Shown piece by piece: positions 36,762 through 45,278 of a DNA stretch of 64,000 nucleotides. Location: positions 1 through 64,000 of the forward strand of contig CAKSPF010000004.1 of the NCBI GenBank assembly GCA_934481345.1, read 5' to 3'. The stretch comes from an uncultured Clostridia bacterium. GTDB taxonomy: Bacteria > Bacillota > Clostridia > UMGS1810. A model generated the notes under the pieces. It saw only the letters and a program-made list of their open reading frames with translations, was not told the DNA's origin and ran no database searches. Each line of letters starts with the position of its first letter. Positions within the stretch are counted from its first letter, which is position 1. A program made the position numbers and the translations under genes.

Positions 36762-36782
36762 TGCATACAGGAGATGATTGAT

Positions 36783-38648
36783 ATGTCATATAAAATAATA
36801 AACGGTGTTCTGCACCACAACGGAAAAGCGGTTTTTGCCATCGGACAATCGTACTATCCGTCATTTCACAAAGCAAAATACCCCGTTCCGCCCGAAGGCG
36901 ACAGAACAGGTGAAATGAAAAAAGACTTTAAAGCTATGAAAGACATGGGTTTTAACTTCATAAGGGTAGCGGCAATCGGTGATACATATTTTGAGGACGG
37001 AAAGGTTATCGTGAACACTCCGTTTGTACACGAAATGCTTGCCGAGGGCGAAAAAGACGATATTGCTATGAGCATACGTCTTCAGGGTTATGTTTTTAAC
37101 CTCCGCGGCAACAAAAACTATATGATGATAGACAACGAGGGTGCCGAGCAGGATCCGAACATCTGGTCAAACTTTATTCAGACCTCTCTCAATCACGAGG
37201 GCACCTTGAGCGACAACTGCATAGGCACCAAGGCGGTTGCCGGGCACTTCAAGGATTTTCCGTCGGTTGTAAGCTATCAGATATATAACGAACCGCACTA
37301 TCCGGAAGGTACAGTGAATTTCTACGATTATCACCCCAAAACAATAGAAGCATACCGAAGGTGGCTTTTAGAAAACGGTCATATGACTAAGGATGAAGCG
37401 GAAAATTACATGCCGCCCCGCACCAGGAGAGAGCAGGGAGCAAAAATGTGGGCATTATGGAGATTGTTTGCCCAGAAAAATCTTGCCGATTTTCTCTGCA
37501 ACAGTTCGGACTACTCCAAAGAAGCAGCTCCGAATATACCAACCTACACATGCCTTACACCAAACCAGACAGGCTGTGACAATTCACGCTACGGAGTCGA
37601 CTTTTTTGAATGTGCCAGAAGAATGGATATGAGCGGTTTTACCTGCTATTTTGCTCCGTCGGGAGCGTCATTTTACAAAGCACTCGCGGCATATACAATC
37701 ACCGAATCCTCGGCGGCTGTTTACGGGAAAAACGGCTGGTGTGTCGAGCTGAGCGCCATAAACAAAATTCCCCGTTATCATTTTAACCGTCAGACATATG
37801 CAAGCATAGGCGCAGGACTAAAGGGAATTGTGTACTATCAGTGGCGCGGTGATTATCCGTCGGAAGCCACTCCCATACCGAACGGATGCGGATTTGTAAA
37901 CTATGACGGTTCAAAAATGGATATTTACGATAATGCCGAAAGCCTTGTAAAGCTTGTTACAGAACTTTCCGAAACAATCGTAAACGCAGACAAGGTACGT
38001 TACGGAATAGGAATACTGATGTCCGATTATGCGGTATATCTTTGCGATGCAATCGAAAACGGCGAGGTAAACCAAACAGGCGAAAGATATAACCAAAATG
38101 CATATATGCATAATTTCTATCAGATTTACAGAGATATTATCAAAAACAATTATACCGCCGATTTTGTAAAAGCGGAGCATTTGAAAGAAAATACCCTAAG
38201 CATTAAGTATCTCTTCGTACCGAATATGCTCTTTATTTCAGATGAAGAAAGAAAAAAAGTGGAAGAATTTCAGGATAACGGCGGCAAGGTATATGAAATG
38301 ATTGATATATTCGGTGACATAGAGGAATACAGGAGCACGCGCATAAAGTTTCATGTAGGACTTGAAATGCAGAATGTGCTCGACATGATTGAGGAAAAAC
38401 CTCTGTTTGTATCGGACAGCAGATACATTATACCTCAGACGCTCAAAGGAAACGGTTATTATACAGTATGCCTGACAAATATAACCGAACCCGACAGACC
38501 TATAGAAAACACAATCCTCACGGCAAACGTGCCGGCAAGCGAAGCTGTATTTTACGAAAACGGAAAAGACAAATATCAGTGCAAAGTCAAGGATAACAAA
38601 ATATATTTGCCAAAAATAAACGACGGCGGATTTTTAATTGTAAAATAA
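36783..38648 (+). CDS. GH42-type beta-galactosidase
   Basis: 621 residues. TIM-barrel domain with the acid/base Glu in YQIYNEPHYPEG (about residue 168) and a candidate nucleophile Glu in GWCVELSA (about 322), then the trimerisation-like domain (VRYGIGILMSDYAV) and a small beta domain. Expected to release galactose from oligosaccharides in the cytoplasm; no signal peptide. ATG at 36783 is 9 nt after AGGAG; the ATG at 36774 touches that site. Divergent AraC regulator upstream. Confidence 0.85.
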   Translation: MSYKIINGVLHHNGKAVFAIGQSYYPSFHKAKYPVPPEGDRTGEMKKDFKAMKDMGFNFIRVAAIGDTYFEDGKVIVNTPFVHEMLAEGEKDDIAMSIRLQGYVFNLRGNKNYMMIDNEGAEQDPNIWSNFIQTSLNHEGTLSDNCIGTKAVAGHFKDFPSVVSYQIYNEPHYPEGTVNFYDYHPKTIEAYRRWLLENGHMTKDEAENYMPPRTRREQGAKMWALWRLFAQKNLADFLCNSSDYSKEAAPNIPTYTCLTPNQTGCDNSRYGVDFFECARRMDMSGFTCYFAPSGASFYKALAAYTITESSAAVYGKNGWCVELSAINKIPRYHFNRQTYASIGAGLKGIVYYQWRGDYPSEATPIPNGCGFVNYDGSKMDIYDNAESLVKLVTELSETIVNADKVRYGIGILMSDYAVYLCDAIENGEVNQTGERYNQNAYMHNFYQIYRDIIKNNYTADFVKAEHLKENTLSIKYLFVPNMLFISDEERKKVEEFQDNGGKVYEMIDIFGDIEEYRSTRIKFHVGLEMQNVLDMIEEKPLFVSDSRYIIPQTLKGNGYYTVCLTNITEPDRPIENTILTANVPASEAVFYENGKDKYQCKVKDNKIYLPKINDGGFLIVK

Positions 38649-38651
38649 CAA

Positions 38652-38687
38652 AAAAGCGAAAGACAGCTAAAAACTGTTTTTCGCTTT
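38652..38687. terminator. Bidirectional terminator between convergent genes
   Basis: AAAAGCGAAAGACAG pairs with CTGTTTTTCGCTTTT (15 bp, one G-U) around CTAAAAA; A-run before and T-run after serve both strands. Confidence 0.85.
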
Positions 38688-38763
38688 TGCTTTTATAAGT
38701 TTTTATAATGTCTGCTATTTTCCTGCATACATAACCGGTATCATGACAAATTATAATGCTTTT

Positions 38764-39537
38764 TTATTTACGGAATTTTGCCATAATTCTGTTCAATAAA
38801 CCTGTATTTTCCTCATTATACCGCTGACTGTAGCCGTATCCATACCCGTACCCGTAACCGTAGCCGTATCCATAGCCGTACCCGTAGCCTTTTCCTCTTT
38901 TTAAACCCTGACCGCACTTATTTAAAATGCATCCCAGTATTTTGCAGTTTGCCTTTTTTAATTCGTCTATTGTGGCATTAACTATCTTGCTGCTTATTTT
39001 ACCCGATGATATAACTATGATAACCCCGTCCGCTCCGGCTGAGGCAAGTACACCGTCTACCACCAGCCCTGTAGGCGGAGTATCAATTATAACATAATCA
39101 TATTTTTCTCTTAACTCTTTAATCAGCTCTTTGTATATATCCTGCGAAAGCAATTCGCTCGGATTGGGCGGAAATGCTCCTGCCGGTATAACGTCAAGAT
39201 ACGGATTCTGTGTTTTGGAAATTACTTCCTCAAGACTGTTTTCTCCCACAAGATAATGCGCAAGTCCTTTTAATTCCTTATGTATATTATGCTTCGTAAG
39301 AAAAGTGGAATTTCTGAGGTCCGCGTCAAGATACAGAGTTTTCTTGTCCGTTTCTGCCAAAGACCAGGCAAGCTTAAACGAAACCTCCGTCTTTCCTTCG
39401 TTCGGAACGGAGCTGGTTAATGCAATAACCTTCATTTCCTTACCGCTGAACTGAACATTTGTTCTAAGTTTTTTGTATGATTCGCTCTCCAAAAAGCTTT
39501 TGCTTTTTTTGGGCATCACATTAATAATCTCAGCCAT
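38764..39537 (-). CDS. CpsD/CapB-type tyrosine autokinase with (GY)10 tail
   Basis: 257 residues, cytoplasmic BY-kinase. Walker A SSVPNEGKTEVSF, A' YLDADLRNSTF and Walker B DYVIIDTPP are present. The C-terminus has ten consecutive Gly-Tyr dipeptides (coding positions about 38829-38888) ahead of SQRYNEENTG; this replaces the more irregular tyrosine cluster of other kinases. ATG with AAGGAAGG about 8 nt upstream; overlaps the Wzz-like gene by 8 bp. Confidence 0.92.
   Translation of the reverse strand: MAEIINVMPKKSKSFLESESYKKLRTNVQFSGKEMKVIALTSSVPNEGKTEVSFKLAWSLAETDKKTLYLDADLRNSTFLTKHNIHKELKGLAHYLVGENSLEEVISKTQNPYLDVIPAGAFPPNPSELLSQDIYKELIKELREKYDYVIIDTPPTGLVVDGVLASAGADGVIIVISSGKISSKIVNATIDELKKANCKILGCILNKCGQGLKRGKGYGYGYGYGYGYGYGYGYGYSQRYNEENTGLLNRIMAKFRK
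38829..38888 (-). repeat. Hexanucleotide repeat encoding (Gly-Tyr)10
   Basis: Ten imperfect GGN-TAY units in tandem. Gain or loss of a unit would keep the reading frame and change the number of phosphorylatable tyrosines. Confidence 0.85.
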
Positions 39538-40273
39538 TTTTCTTACCTTCCTTTCCTGCGGAAGCTTTGTCCTTTTTTCCTTCTGTTTCTTCTTCATCAC
39601 CGCTGTACGGAATTGACGAAAATACAGTAAGTCCGAGCAGGCGTTCTGCATCGTCCTGCGTTGTAATCTTTCTGTTGAATATCGAAATCAAAACCGACAC
39701 CGCCGCCATCAAAAACGCTCCTGCAAATCCTCCGAGGAACGTATTTTTCAGTACATTAGGTGAAACCGGCGCTATCGGTGTACTCGGCACTTCAAAGGTC
39801 TTGATAGAATCGACGCCGACATAATCGCCTGCATATTCCTCGGTAGTTTCGCATACCTTCTCCGCGATTTCTTTTGCCGTTTCCGGGTCCGGGTTTACAA
39901 CCGACAGTCTGAGAACACGCGTATCCTGCGGAACGGCAATAGATATACTGCCGAGAAGCTGTTCGGGTGTGCACTTTAAATCAAGCTTATCAATAACCTT
40001 CTGCATTATCTGACGGCTTTTTATTATTTCAACACAGTCGTTTACAAGACCGACGGCAATCTGAACATCACTGTATGTAGTAAGCGTATCACTCGTTATT
40101 ACCTTTATAACCATCTTGGCATTTGACTGGTAAAGCGGAGTGACAAACAGCTTGGTATAAGAAAAAGCAAGCAGTGCCGTTATAATTCCGGCAATTATAA
40201 TCTTTGCAAAATCTTTTCTTAAAACATTAATCAAATCTATAATGTTTATTTCCTTTTCATTTGAATTATCCAT
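39530..40273 (-). CDS. CpsC/Wzz-type polysaccharide co-polymerase (kinase activator)
   Basis: 247 residues with membrane helices near 25-45 and 185-205 and a Wzz extracellular domain between (YQSNAKMVIKV, VLRLSVVNPDPETAKEIAEKV, PSTPIAPVSPN before helix 2). Cytoplasmic C-tail activates the kinase encoded next. ATG with GGAG about 9 nt upstream. Confidence 0.92.
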   Translation of the reverse strand: MDNSNEKEINIIDLINVLRKDFAKIIIAGIITALLAFSYTKLFVTPLYQSNAKMVIKVITSDTLTTYSDVQIAVGLVNDCVEIIKSRQIMQKVIDKLDLKCTPEQLLGSISIAVPQDTRVLRLSVVNPDPETAKEIAEKVCETTEEYAGDYVGVDSIKTFEVPSTPIAPVSPNVLKNTFLGGFAGAFLMAAVSVLISIFNRKITTQDDAERLLGLTVFSSIPYSGDEEETEGKKDKASAGKEGKKNG

Positions 40274-40277
40274 TAAA

Positions 40278-41012
40278 TTATTCTCCTTCACGGGTAAATA
40301 TATCTTTTGCATTGTCAAGCATTATTCTATCCGCATAATCTTTTGCAGATATATCTTCAATTAATTTCGCACACCGTTCAAGCTGCGATACAGTATATAA
40401 ATCACTGTGCACATCGCCGGCTATGAAGTCAACAAGCTGTCCTTTAATTATTTTTTTAATAAATCTGTGCATAAAAAAATTTCCTGATATAACCGAGTCA
40501 ATATTAACCTGAACCAGTGCTCCGAAATGCTTTATGTAAGTAATATTTTTTATATCCTTTATCATCGGGCGGTATCGCTCTATATGTGCTATCACAGGGA
40601 TATAACCTACCTGAATAACTCCGTGAACCGCGCTTAATATATCATTAAAAGAAGCATACGGAGCAAATTCAACCAAAACATACTTCGTATCCGCAAGTGT
40701 CAGAAGCTTGCCGCTCTGAAGCATAAGCGGAATATCGCTTGAATACTCAATTTCACACCCCAAATACAGTCTTATGCCGATTTCTCTTTTGAGGCATTCC
40801 TCTCTGAGTATTTCATAAGAAGATATTATCTTTTCCTTTGACGGAGTATACCCTCTCCTTACAGAATAATGAGGTGTGAGCATCAGGTTTTTCACACCTG
40901 CTCTCTCCATGCCGTGCAGGATTTCAATTGATTTTTCAAGTGTTTCGGAACCGTCGTCAATCCCGGGAATTACATGCGAATGAATGTCAAACAACATACA
41001 AAAACAACACAT
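40278..41012 (-). CDS. CpsB/CapC-type PHP tyrosine phosphatase, second copy
   Basis: 244 residues. FDIHSHVIPGIDDG, LTPHYSVRRGYTP, AHIERYRP and AGDVHSD supply the PHP metal ligands. First gene of a three-gene cpsB-cpsC-cpsD unit without glycosyltransferases. Start uncertain: ATG at 41012 (AAAGG 5 nt upstream) or ATG at 40997, where homology begins (MLFDIHSH). Confidence 0.9.
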   Translation of the reverse strand: MCCFCMLFDIHSHVIPGIDDGSETLEKSIEILHGMERAGVKNLMLTPHYSVRRGYTPSKEKIISSYEILREECLKREIGIRLYLGCEIEYSSDIPLMLQSGKLLTLADTKYVLVEFAPYASFNDILSAVHGVIQVGYIPVIAHIERYRPMIKDIKNITYIKHFGALVQVNIDSVISGNFFMHRFIKKIIKGQLVDFIAGDVHSDLYTVSQLERCAKLIEDISAKDYADRIMLDNAKDIFTREGE

Positions 41013-41042
41013 CCCCACCTTTTATATTGCATTACTCATTAT

Positions 41043-41071
41043 ATTTTAACACACTTAAAAGCAATAGTCAA
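41043..41071 (-). promoter_or_regulatory. Promoter of the second cpsBCD module
   Basis: TTGACT (41066-41071), 17 bp, TAAAAT (41043-41048) on the minus strand. Confidence 0.7.
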
Positions 41072-41174
41072 CAAAATATAACGGGCAAAAAGCGAATTTT
41101 TACGGATTTTTGCCAAATTCATACGAAACCGCAGCCACAAACCATTTTATTTTACCAAATTATACTTAATTTAC

Positions 41175-41203
41175 TTGACAAATCCCACCGTATAAAATAA
41201 ACT
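41175..41203 (+). promoter_or_regulatory. Promoter of glycyl-tRNA synthetase gene
   Basis: TTGACA (41175-41180), 17 bp, TAAACT (41198-41203), 76 bp before the start. The leader is too short for a T-box. Confidence 0.6.
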
Positions 41204-41278
41204 ATAACTATATATTTAAAAAAAGACGGTACATCGTATGAAAGCTATGCCTCTTATCGAAAGGAAGATGAATTAAAT

Positions 41279-42670
41279 ATGCTGAATTCAGAAAAGACAA
41301 TGGACAAAATCGTTGCCCTGTGCAAGGGCAGAGGATATGTATATCCCGGTTCGGAAATATACGGCGGTCTTGCAAACTCATGGGATTACGGTCCGCTCGG
41401 AGTTGAGTTCAAAAACAATGTAAAAAAAGCCTGGTGGAAAAAATTCATTCAGGAATCAAAGCTCAATGTAGGTCTTGACTGTGCAATTCTGATGAATCCT
41501 CAGGTATGGGTTGCCTCCGGTCATGTAGGTTCTTTTTCGGATCCGCTCATGGACTGCAAGGAGTGCAAAGCGCGCCACAGAGCAGACAAGCTCATTGAAG
41601 ATTTCGCTCACGAAAAAGGCGAGGACGTTGTCGTAGACGGCTGGTCAAAGGAAAAAATGGAAAGCTATATAAAAGATAACAATATCGCCTGCCCCGATTG
41701 CGGCAAGCACAACTTTACGGATATACGCGAATTTAACCTTATGTTTAAGACTTTCCAGGGTGTAACGGAGGACTCGTCATCGACTGTTTATCTCCGTCCG
41801 GAAACCGCACAGGGTATTTTTGTAAACTTCAAAAACGTTCAGCGTACATCAAGAAAGAAAATTCCTTTCGGTATAGGTCAGGTAGGTAAATCCTTCAGAA
41901 ATGAAATTACCCCCGGTAACTTTATATTCAGAATAAGAGAGTTTGAACAGATGGAGCTTGAATTTTTCTGTAAACCCGGAACAGACCTTGAATGGCATGC
42001 TTACTGGAAGAAATACTGCATGGACTTTTTGCTTAATCTCGGCATAAAAGAAGAAAATCTCCGTTTCAGAGATCATTCACTCGAAGAACTTGCATTTTAT
42101 TCAAACGCAACTTCGGATATAGAGTTTGTATTCCCATTCGGCTGGGGCGAGCTTTGGGGCATTGCCGACAGAACGGATTATGATTTGAAACAGCATCAGG
42201 AGCACAGCGGTCAGAGCCTGGAATATGTAGATCCCGTAACAAACGAGAAATATATTCCGTACTGCATAGAGCCATCGCTCGGAGCAGACCGCGTAGCGCT
42301 GGCATTTTTGGTAGAAGCTTACGACGAAGAACAAATCGGCGAAAACGACAGCCGAATCGTTATGCATCTGCACCCTGCGCTTGCACCTGTAAAAGCAGCC
42401 GTTTTGCCGCTCTCCAAAAAATTAAGCGACAAAGCCTCTGCGCTTTATGAAGAAATGGTTAAGCACTTCCCCTGCGAATTTGACGAATCGGGAAGCATAG
42501 GCAAAAGATACCGCAGACAGGACGAAATCGGTACGCCATGGTGTATTACATACGACTTTGACACCGAGGAAACCGGCAATGTAACAGTTCGTGACCGTGA
42601 CACAATGCAGCAGATTACACTTAAACTTGAAGAAGTTATTCCTTACATTGAAGGTAAGCTCGAATTTTAA
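41279..42670 (+). CDS. glyQS: Glycyl-tRNA synthetase, single-chain class II
   Basis: 463 residues, normal for the alpha2 type. Motifs: GSEIYGGLANSWDYGPLG at the start, class II motif 2 FRNEITPGNFIFRIREFEQMELEFF, and motif 3 EPSLGADRVALAFL; anticodon-binding domain near the end (DEIGTPWCITYDF). ATG with AAGGAAG upstream. Monocistronic, with its own terminator. Confidence 0.96.
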   Translation: MLNSEKTMDKIVALCKGRGYVYPGSEIYGGLANSWDYGPLGVEFKNNVKKAWWKKFIQESKLNVGLDCAILMNPQVWVASGHVGSFSDPLMDCKECKARHRADKLIEDFAHEKGEDVVVDGWSKEKMESYIKDNNIACPDCGKHNFTDIREFNLMFKTFQGVTEDSSSTVYLRPETAQGIFVNFKNVQRTSRKKIPFGIGQVGKSFRNEITPGNFIFRIREFEQMELEFFCKPGTDLEWHAYWKKYCMDFLLNLGIKEENLRFRDHSLEELAFYSNATSDIEFVFPFGWGELWGIADRTDYDLKQHQEHSGQSLEYVDPVTNEKYIPYCIEPSLGADRVALAFLVEAYDEEQIGENDSRIVMHLHPALAPVKAAVLPLSKKLSDKASALYEEMVKHFPCEFDESGSIGKRYRRQDEIGTPWCITYDFDTEETGNVTVRDRDTMQQITLKLEEVIPYIEGKLEF

Positions 42671-42682
42671 TCTAATATCAAA

Positions 42683-42715
42683 AGCGGCGGAATTAAAAAT
42701 CCGCCGCTTATTTTT
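42683..42715 (+). terminator. Terminator of glycyl-tRNA synthetase gene
   Basis: AGCGGCGGA/TCCGCCGCT stem with TTATTTTT tail, 13 bp after the stop codon; convergent with malQ, which ends at 42724. Confidence 0.9.
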
Positions 42716-42723
42716 GGCTGAAT

Positions 42724-44154
42724 TTATCTTCTGTAAATATGATTAAAATGTCTGAATTTTTCTTTATCAATGCTGTTTAACTGGTCGCACGTTATGCGGA
42801 ACTGCCAGTTTCCGTCCGCCTTTCCCGGGATATTAAGCCTGGTATCCGCTCCGTAACCCAATAAATCCTGTATCGGGAATATTGTCATAAGCGCATTGCT
42901 TGCATAAACCGCCCTCAGAATACTGTCGTAGCCGCGGTTCCAGTCCGCGTCCGTATATCCGCAGTAATCAAGCATCTGACGGCGCGTATTTTCGTCAAGC
43001 TCCCATACATAGCCGAGAAGCGTGTTGTTATCATGCGTACCGGTATATGCTACGCAGCTCTGATTGTAGTTATGGGGCATATGCGGGTTGTCGTAATCCC
43101 CCATAAAGCCAAACTGAAATACTCTCATGCCGGGGAAACCGCTGTATTTTACAAGCTCTGTCACATCCTCCGTTATATCTCCCAGATCCTCTGCAATTAT
43201 AAGCTTATCTCCCTTAATGGCATTAATCGCGTCCACAAATTTTTTGCCCGGTCCTTTTTTCCATTCACCCTCGCGTGCGGTTTTTGCATTTCCCGGAACG
43301 GACCAATACGATTCTATTCCCCTGAAATGGTCTATTCTGACGCCGTCAAACATAGAGAACATATGGCGGATTCTGTCTATCCACCACGAGAAGCCGTCCT
43401 TTTCCATTAGCTCCCAGTTGTACAGCGGATTTCCCCAGAGCTGTCCGTCCTCGCAGAAATAATCCGGCGGAACGCCTGCAACGCATTTCGGTTTATTGTC
43501 ACCGTCAAGCATGAACATTTCCTTGTTTGCCCACACGTCTGCGCTGTCATATGATACATAAATCGGTATATCTCCGATAATTTTTATACCCTTGGAGTTG
43601 GCATATATTTTTATTTCCGCCCACTGCATAAAGAACTCATACTGAATAAATTTCCACATAAACAAAATGTCATTGTCGATTTCGTCCGTCTGCCATTCAA
43701 TCCATGCCTTTTCGCCGTTAGCGCTTTTGTGTGCCATAAATTCGCAGAATTGCTTTAAATATTTGTGGTTTTCTATAAATTCTTCTATAGCCGCGCGGTT
43801 ATCAACACGCTTTGACGCTTTCATCAAAACCTCGCCGCGAGTATTGTAAAGCCTTGCGAACTCGCAGCTGTACGGTTGGTTCTGACGGCAGCCTGCAAGC
43901 TCCTCTCCTGTAAGAAGTCCTTTTTCAAAAAGCTTCTTCAAATCGACAAAGTACGGATTTCCGCCAAAGGCACTGTATGATTTATACGGTGAGTTACACT
44001 CGTCCACCATACAGAACGGCAGCACCTGCCACCATGTAAATCCGGTATCGCTCAAAAAATCCACAAACCTCTTTGCTTCCTCGCCAAAGCTGCCGATTGA
44101 ATAGTCGCCGTAAAGTGATGATATATGCATAAGTACGCCGCTGCTTCTCTTCAT
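42724..44154 (-). CDS. malQ: 4-alpha-glucanotransferase
   Basis: 476 residues, GH77. Motifs: GVLMHISSLYGDYSIGSFG, WWQVLPF, GDIPIYVSYDSADVW, DGVRIDHFRGIESYW (catalytic Asp), IAEDLGDIT (catalytic Glu) and TGTHDNNTLLG. Disproportionates malto-oligosaccharides. ATG at 44154 has GAGAGG 8 nt upstream; an in-frame ATG lies seven codons earlier. Follows the dehydrogenase gene by 20 bp. Confidence 0.95.
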   Translation of the reverse strand: MKRSSGVLMHISSLYGDYSIGSFGEEAKRFVDFLSDTGFTWWQVLPFCMVDECNSPYKSYSAFGGNPYFVDLKKLFEKGLLTGEELAGCRQNQPYSCEFARLYNTRGEVLMKASKRVDNRAAIEEFIENHKYLKQFCEFMAHKSANGEKAWIEWQTDEIDNDILFMWKFIQYEFFMQWAEIKIYANSKGIKIIGDIPIYVSYDSADVWANKEMFMLDGDNKPKCVAGVPPDYFCEDGQLWGNPLYNWELMEKDGFSWWIDRIRHMFSMFDGVRIDHFRGIESYWSVPGNAKTAREGEWKKGPGKKFVDAINAIKGDKLIIAEDLGDITEDVTELVKYSGFPGMRVFQFGFMGDYDNPHMPHNYNQSCVAYTGTHDNNTLLGYVWELDENTRRQMLDYCGYTDADWNRGYDSILRAVYASNALMTIFPIQDLLGYGADTRLNIPGKADGNWQFRITCDQLNSIDKEKFRHFNHIYRR

Positions 44155-44174
44155 TTTGCTTTCCTCTCTTTTCA

Positions 44175-45125
44175 TTATAATTCAACGCGGTTTTTGATTT
44201 CACCGCTGAAAAACGCTTTCATATTTTCAAGCATTATTTTAAAACATCTTTCTCTTGCCTCGTATGCACCCCATGCCATATGAGGAGTAAGACACACATT
44301 GTCAAAATTCTTTATTTCATAATACGGACTGTCTGCCCTGAACGGTTCCTCGGAGTATACGTCTATTCCCAGACCGCCGAGCCTGCCTTCCTTAACCGCA
44401 CTGCACAGCGCCGCTTCATCTGCAACAAGTCCCCGCGATGCATTTATGAAAATTGCATTTTTCTTAATCATTGATATTCTTTTTTTGTCAATAATATTCC
44501 GCGTGTCACAGCTTAGCGGAAGATGCACAGATATAACATCGGATTTGCTTAAAACAGTTTCAATATCCGCACATTCAACGCCGCATACAGGTCTTCTCTT
44601 GAATGCCAGAACTCTGCACCCGAGCGCGCGTGCCGCGTCCGCAACCCTTGAACCGATATTTCCGTATCCGATTATTCCCCATGTTTTGCCGCATAATTCA
44701 TGGAACACGGGAGTAAGTCTGTTTTGTATGCCGCTTTTTGTGTAATCTCCGCTTGCGGTAAATCTTCTGTATTCACCAAGCCTGCAGGCAAGCGTCAGCG
44801 CCATGGCAACCGTCACCTGCGAAACACTGTTTGCGGAATAACCCGGAACATTACACACGGCAATTCCGTTTTTGCGGCAGAAATCAATGTCAATATTGTC
44901 ATACCCGGTAGCCGCTTCGCATATCAGCTTTAAATTCCCGCACTGCGCCAGTATTTCTCCGTTAAGCTTCACCTTGTTTAAAAACACCGCATCCGCGTTC
45001 TTTACTCTATGCACGGTTTCCTCCGGCAGGGTGCGGTCATAAATAACGGTATCGCCGCACTTGTTCAGTTCCGAAATATCAAGGTCATATCCGAGCGTCG
45101 CCCTGTCAAGCATCACTATTTTCAA
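44175..45125 (-). CDS. D-2-hydroxyacid dehydrogenase (NAD-dependent)
   Basis: 316 residues. Rossmann motif GIIGYGNIGSRVADAARALG, active-site pattern with Arg in INASRGLVADE, Glu in DVYSEEPF and His in CLTPHMAWG. Substrate could be hydroxypyruvate, lactate or a related acid. TTG start at 45125 with GGTGG 5 nt upstream gives MKIVMLDRATLG; a GTG three codons earlier overlaps the ribosome site. Co-transcribed with malQ. Confidence 0.88.
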   Translation of the reverse strand: MKIVMLDRATLGYDLDISELNKCGDTVIYDRTLPEETVHRVKNADAVFLNKVKLNGEILAQCGNLKLICEAATGYDNIDIDFCRKNGIAVCNVPGYSANSVSQVTVAMALTLACRLGEYRRFTASGDYTKSGIQNRLTPVFHELCGKTWGIIGYGNIGSRVADAARALGCRVLAFKRRPVCGVECADIETVLSKSDVISVHLPLSCDTRNIIDKKRISMIKKNAIFINASRGLVADEAALCSAVKEGRLGGLGIDVYSEEPFRADSPYYEIKNFDNVCLTPHMAWGAYEARERCFKIMLENMKAFFSGEIKNRVEL

Positions 45126-45149
45126 TACTACCACCGCCTTATATATTGT

Positions 45150-45178
45150 ATTTTACAATGCCGCCGCATTTGTGTCAA
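45150..45178 (-). promoter_or_regulatory. Promoter of the dehydrogenase-malQ operon
   Basis: TTGACA (45173-45178), 17 bp, TAAAAT (45150-45155) on the minus strand, 25 bp before the start. Confidence 0.75.
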
Positions 45179-45182
45179 TACA

Positions 45183-45220
45183 CTAAAATCCCTTTTAAGA
45201 TAAATTAAAAGGGATTTTAG
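45183..45220. terminator. Terminator after the acyl-CoA synthetase gene
   Basis: Perfect 16-bp inverted repeat CTAAAATCCCTTTTAA/TTAAAAGGGATTTTAG around a 6-nt loop, 59 bp after the synthetase stop and just upstream of the next promoter. Confidence 0.75.
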
Positions 45221-45278
45221 TCCGAATCCTTTCTTAGCCGTGCACGGCTGCGGGGGACAAAACGAATTCGGTTACAAA

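Noticed and set aside
41090..41117. GGCAAAAA/TTTTTGCC inverted repeat between the cpsBCD module and glycyl-tRNA synthetase
   Set aside because: The 8-bp stem lies between two divergent promoters with no gene to terminate and no known operator pattern; AT-rich chance pairing is likely.
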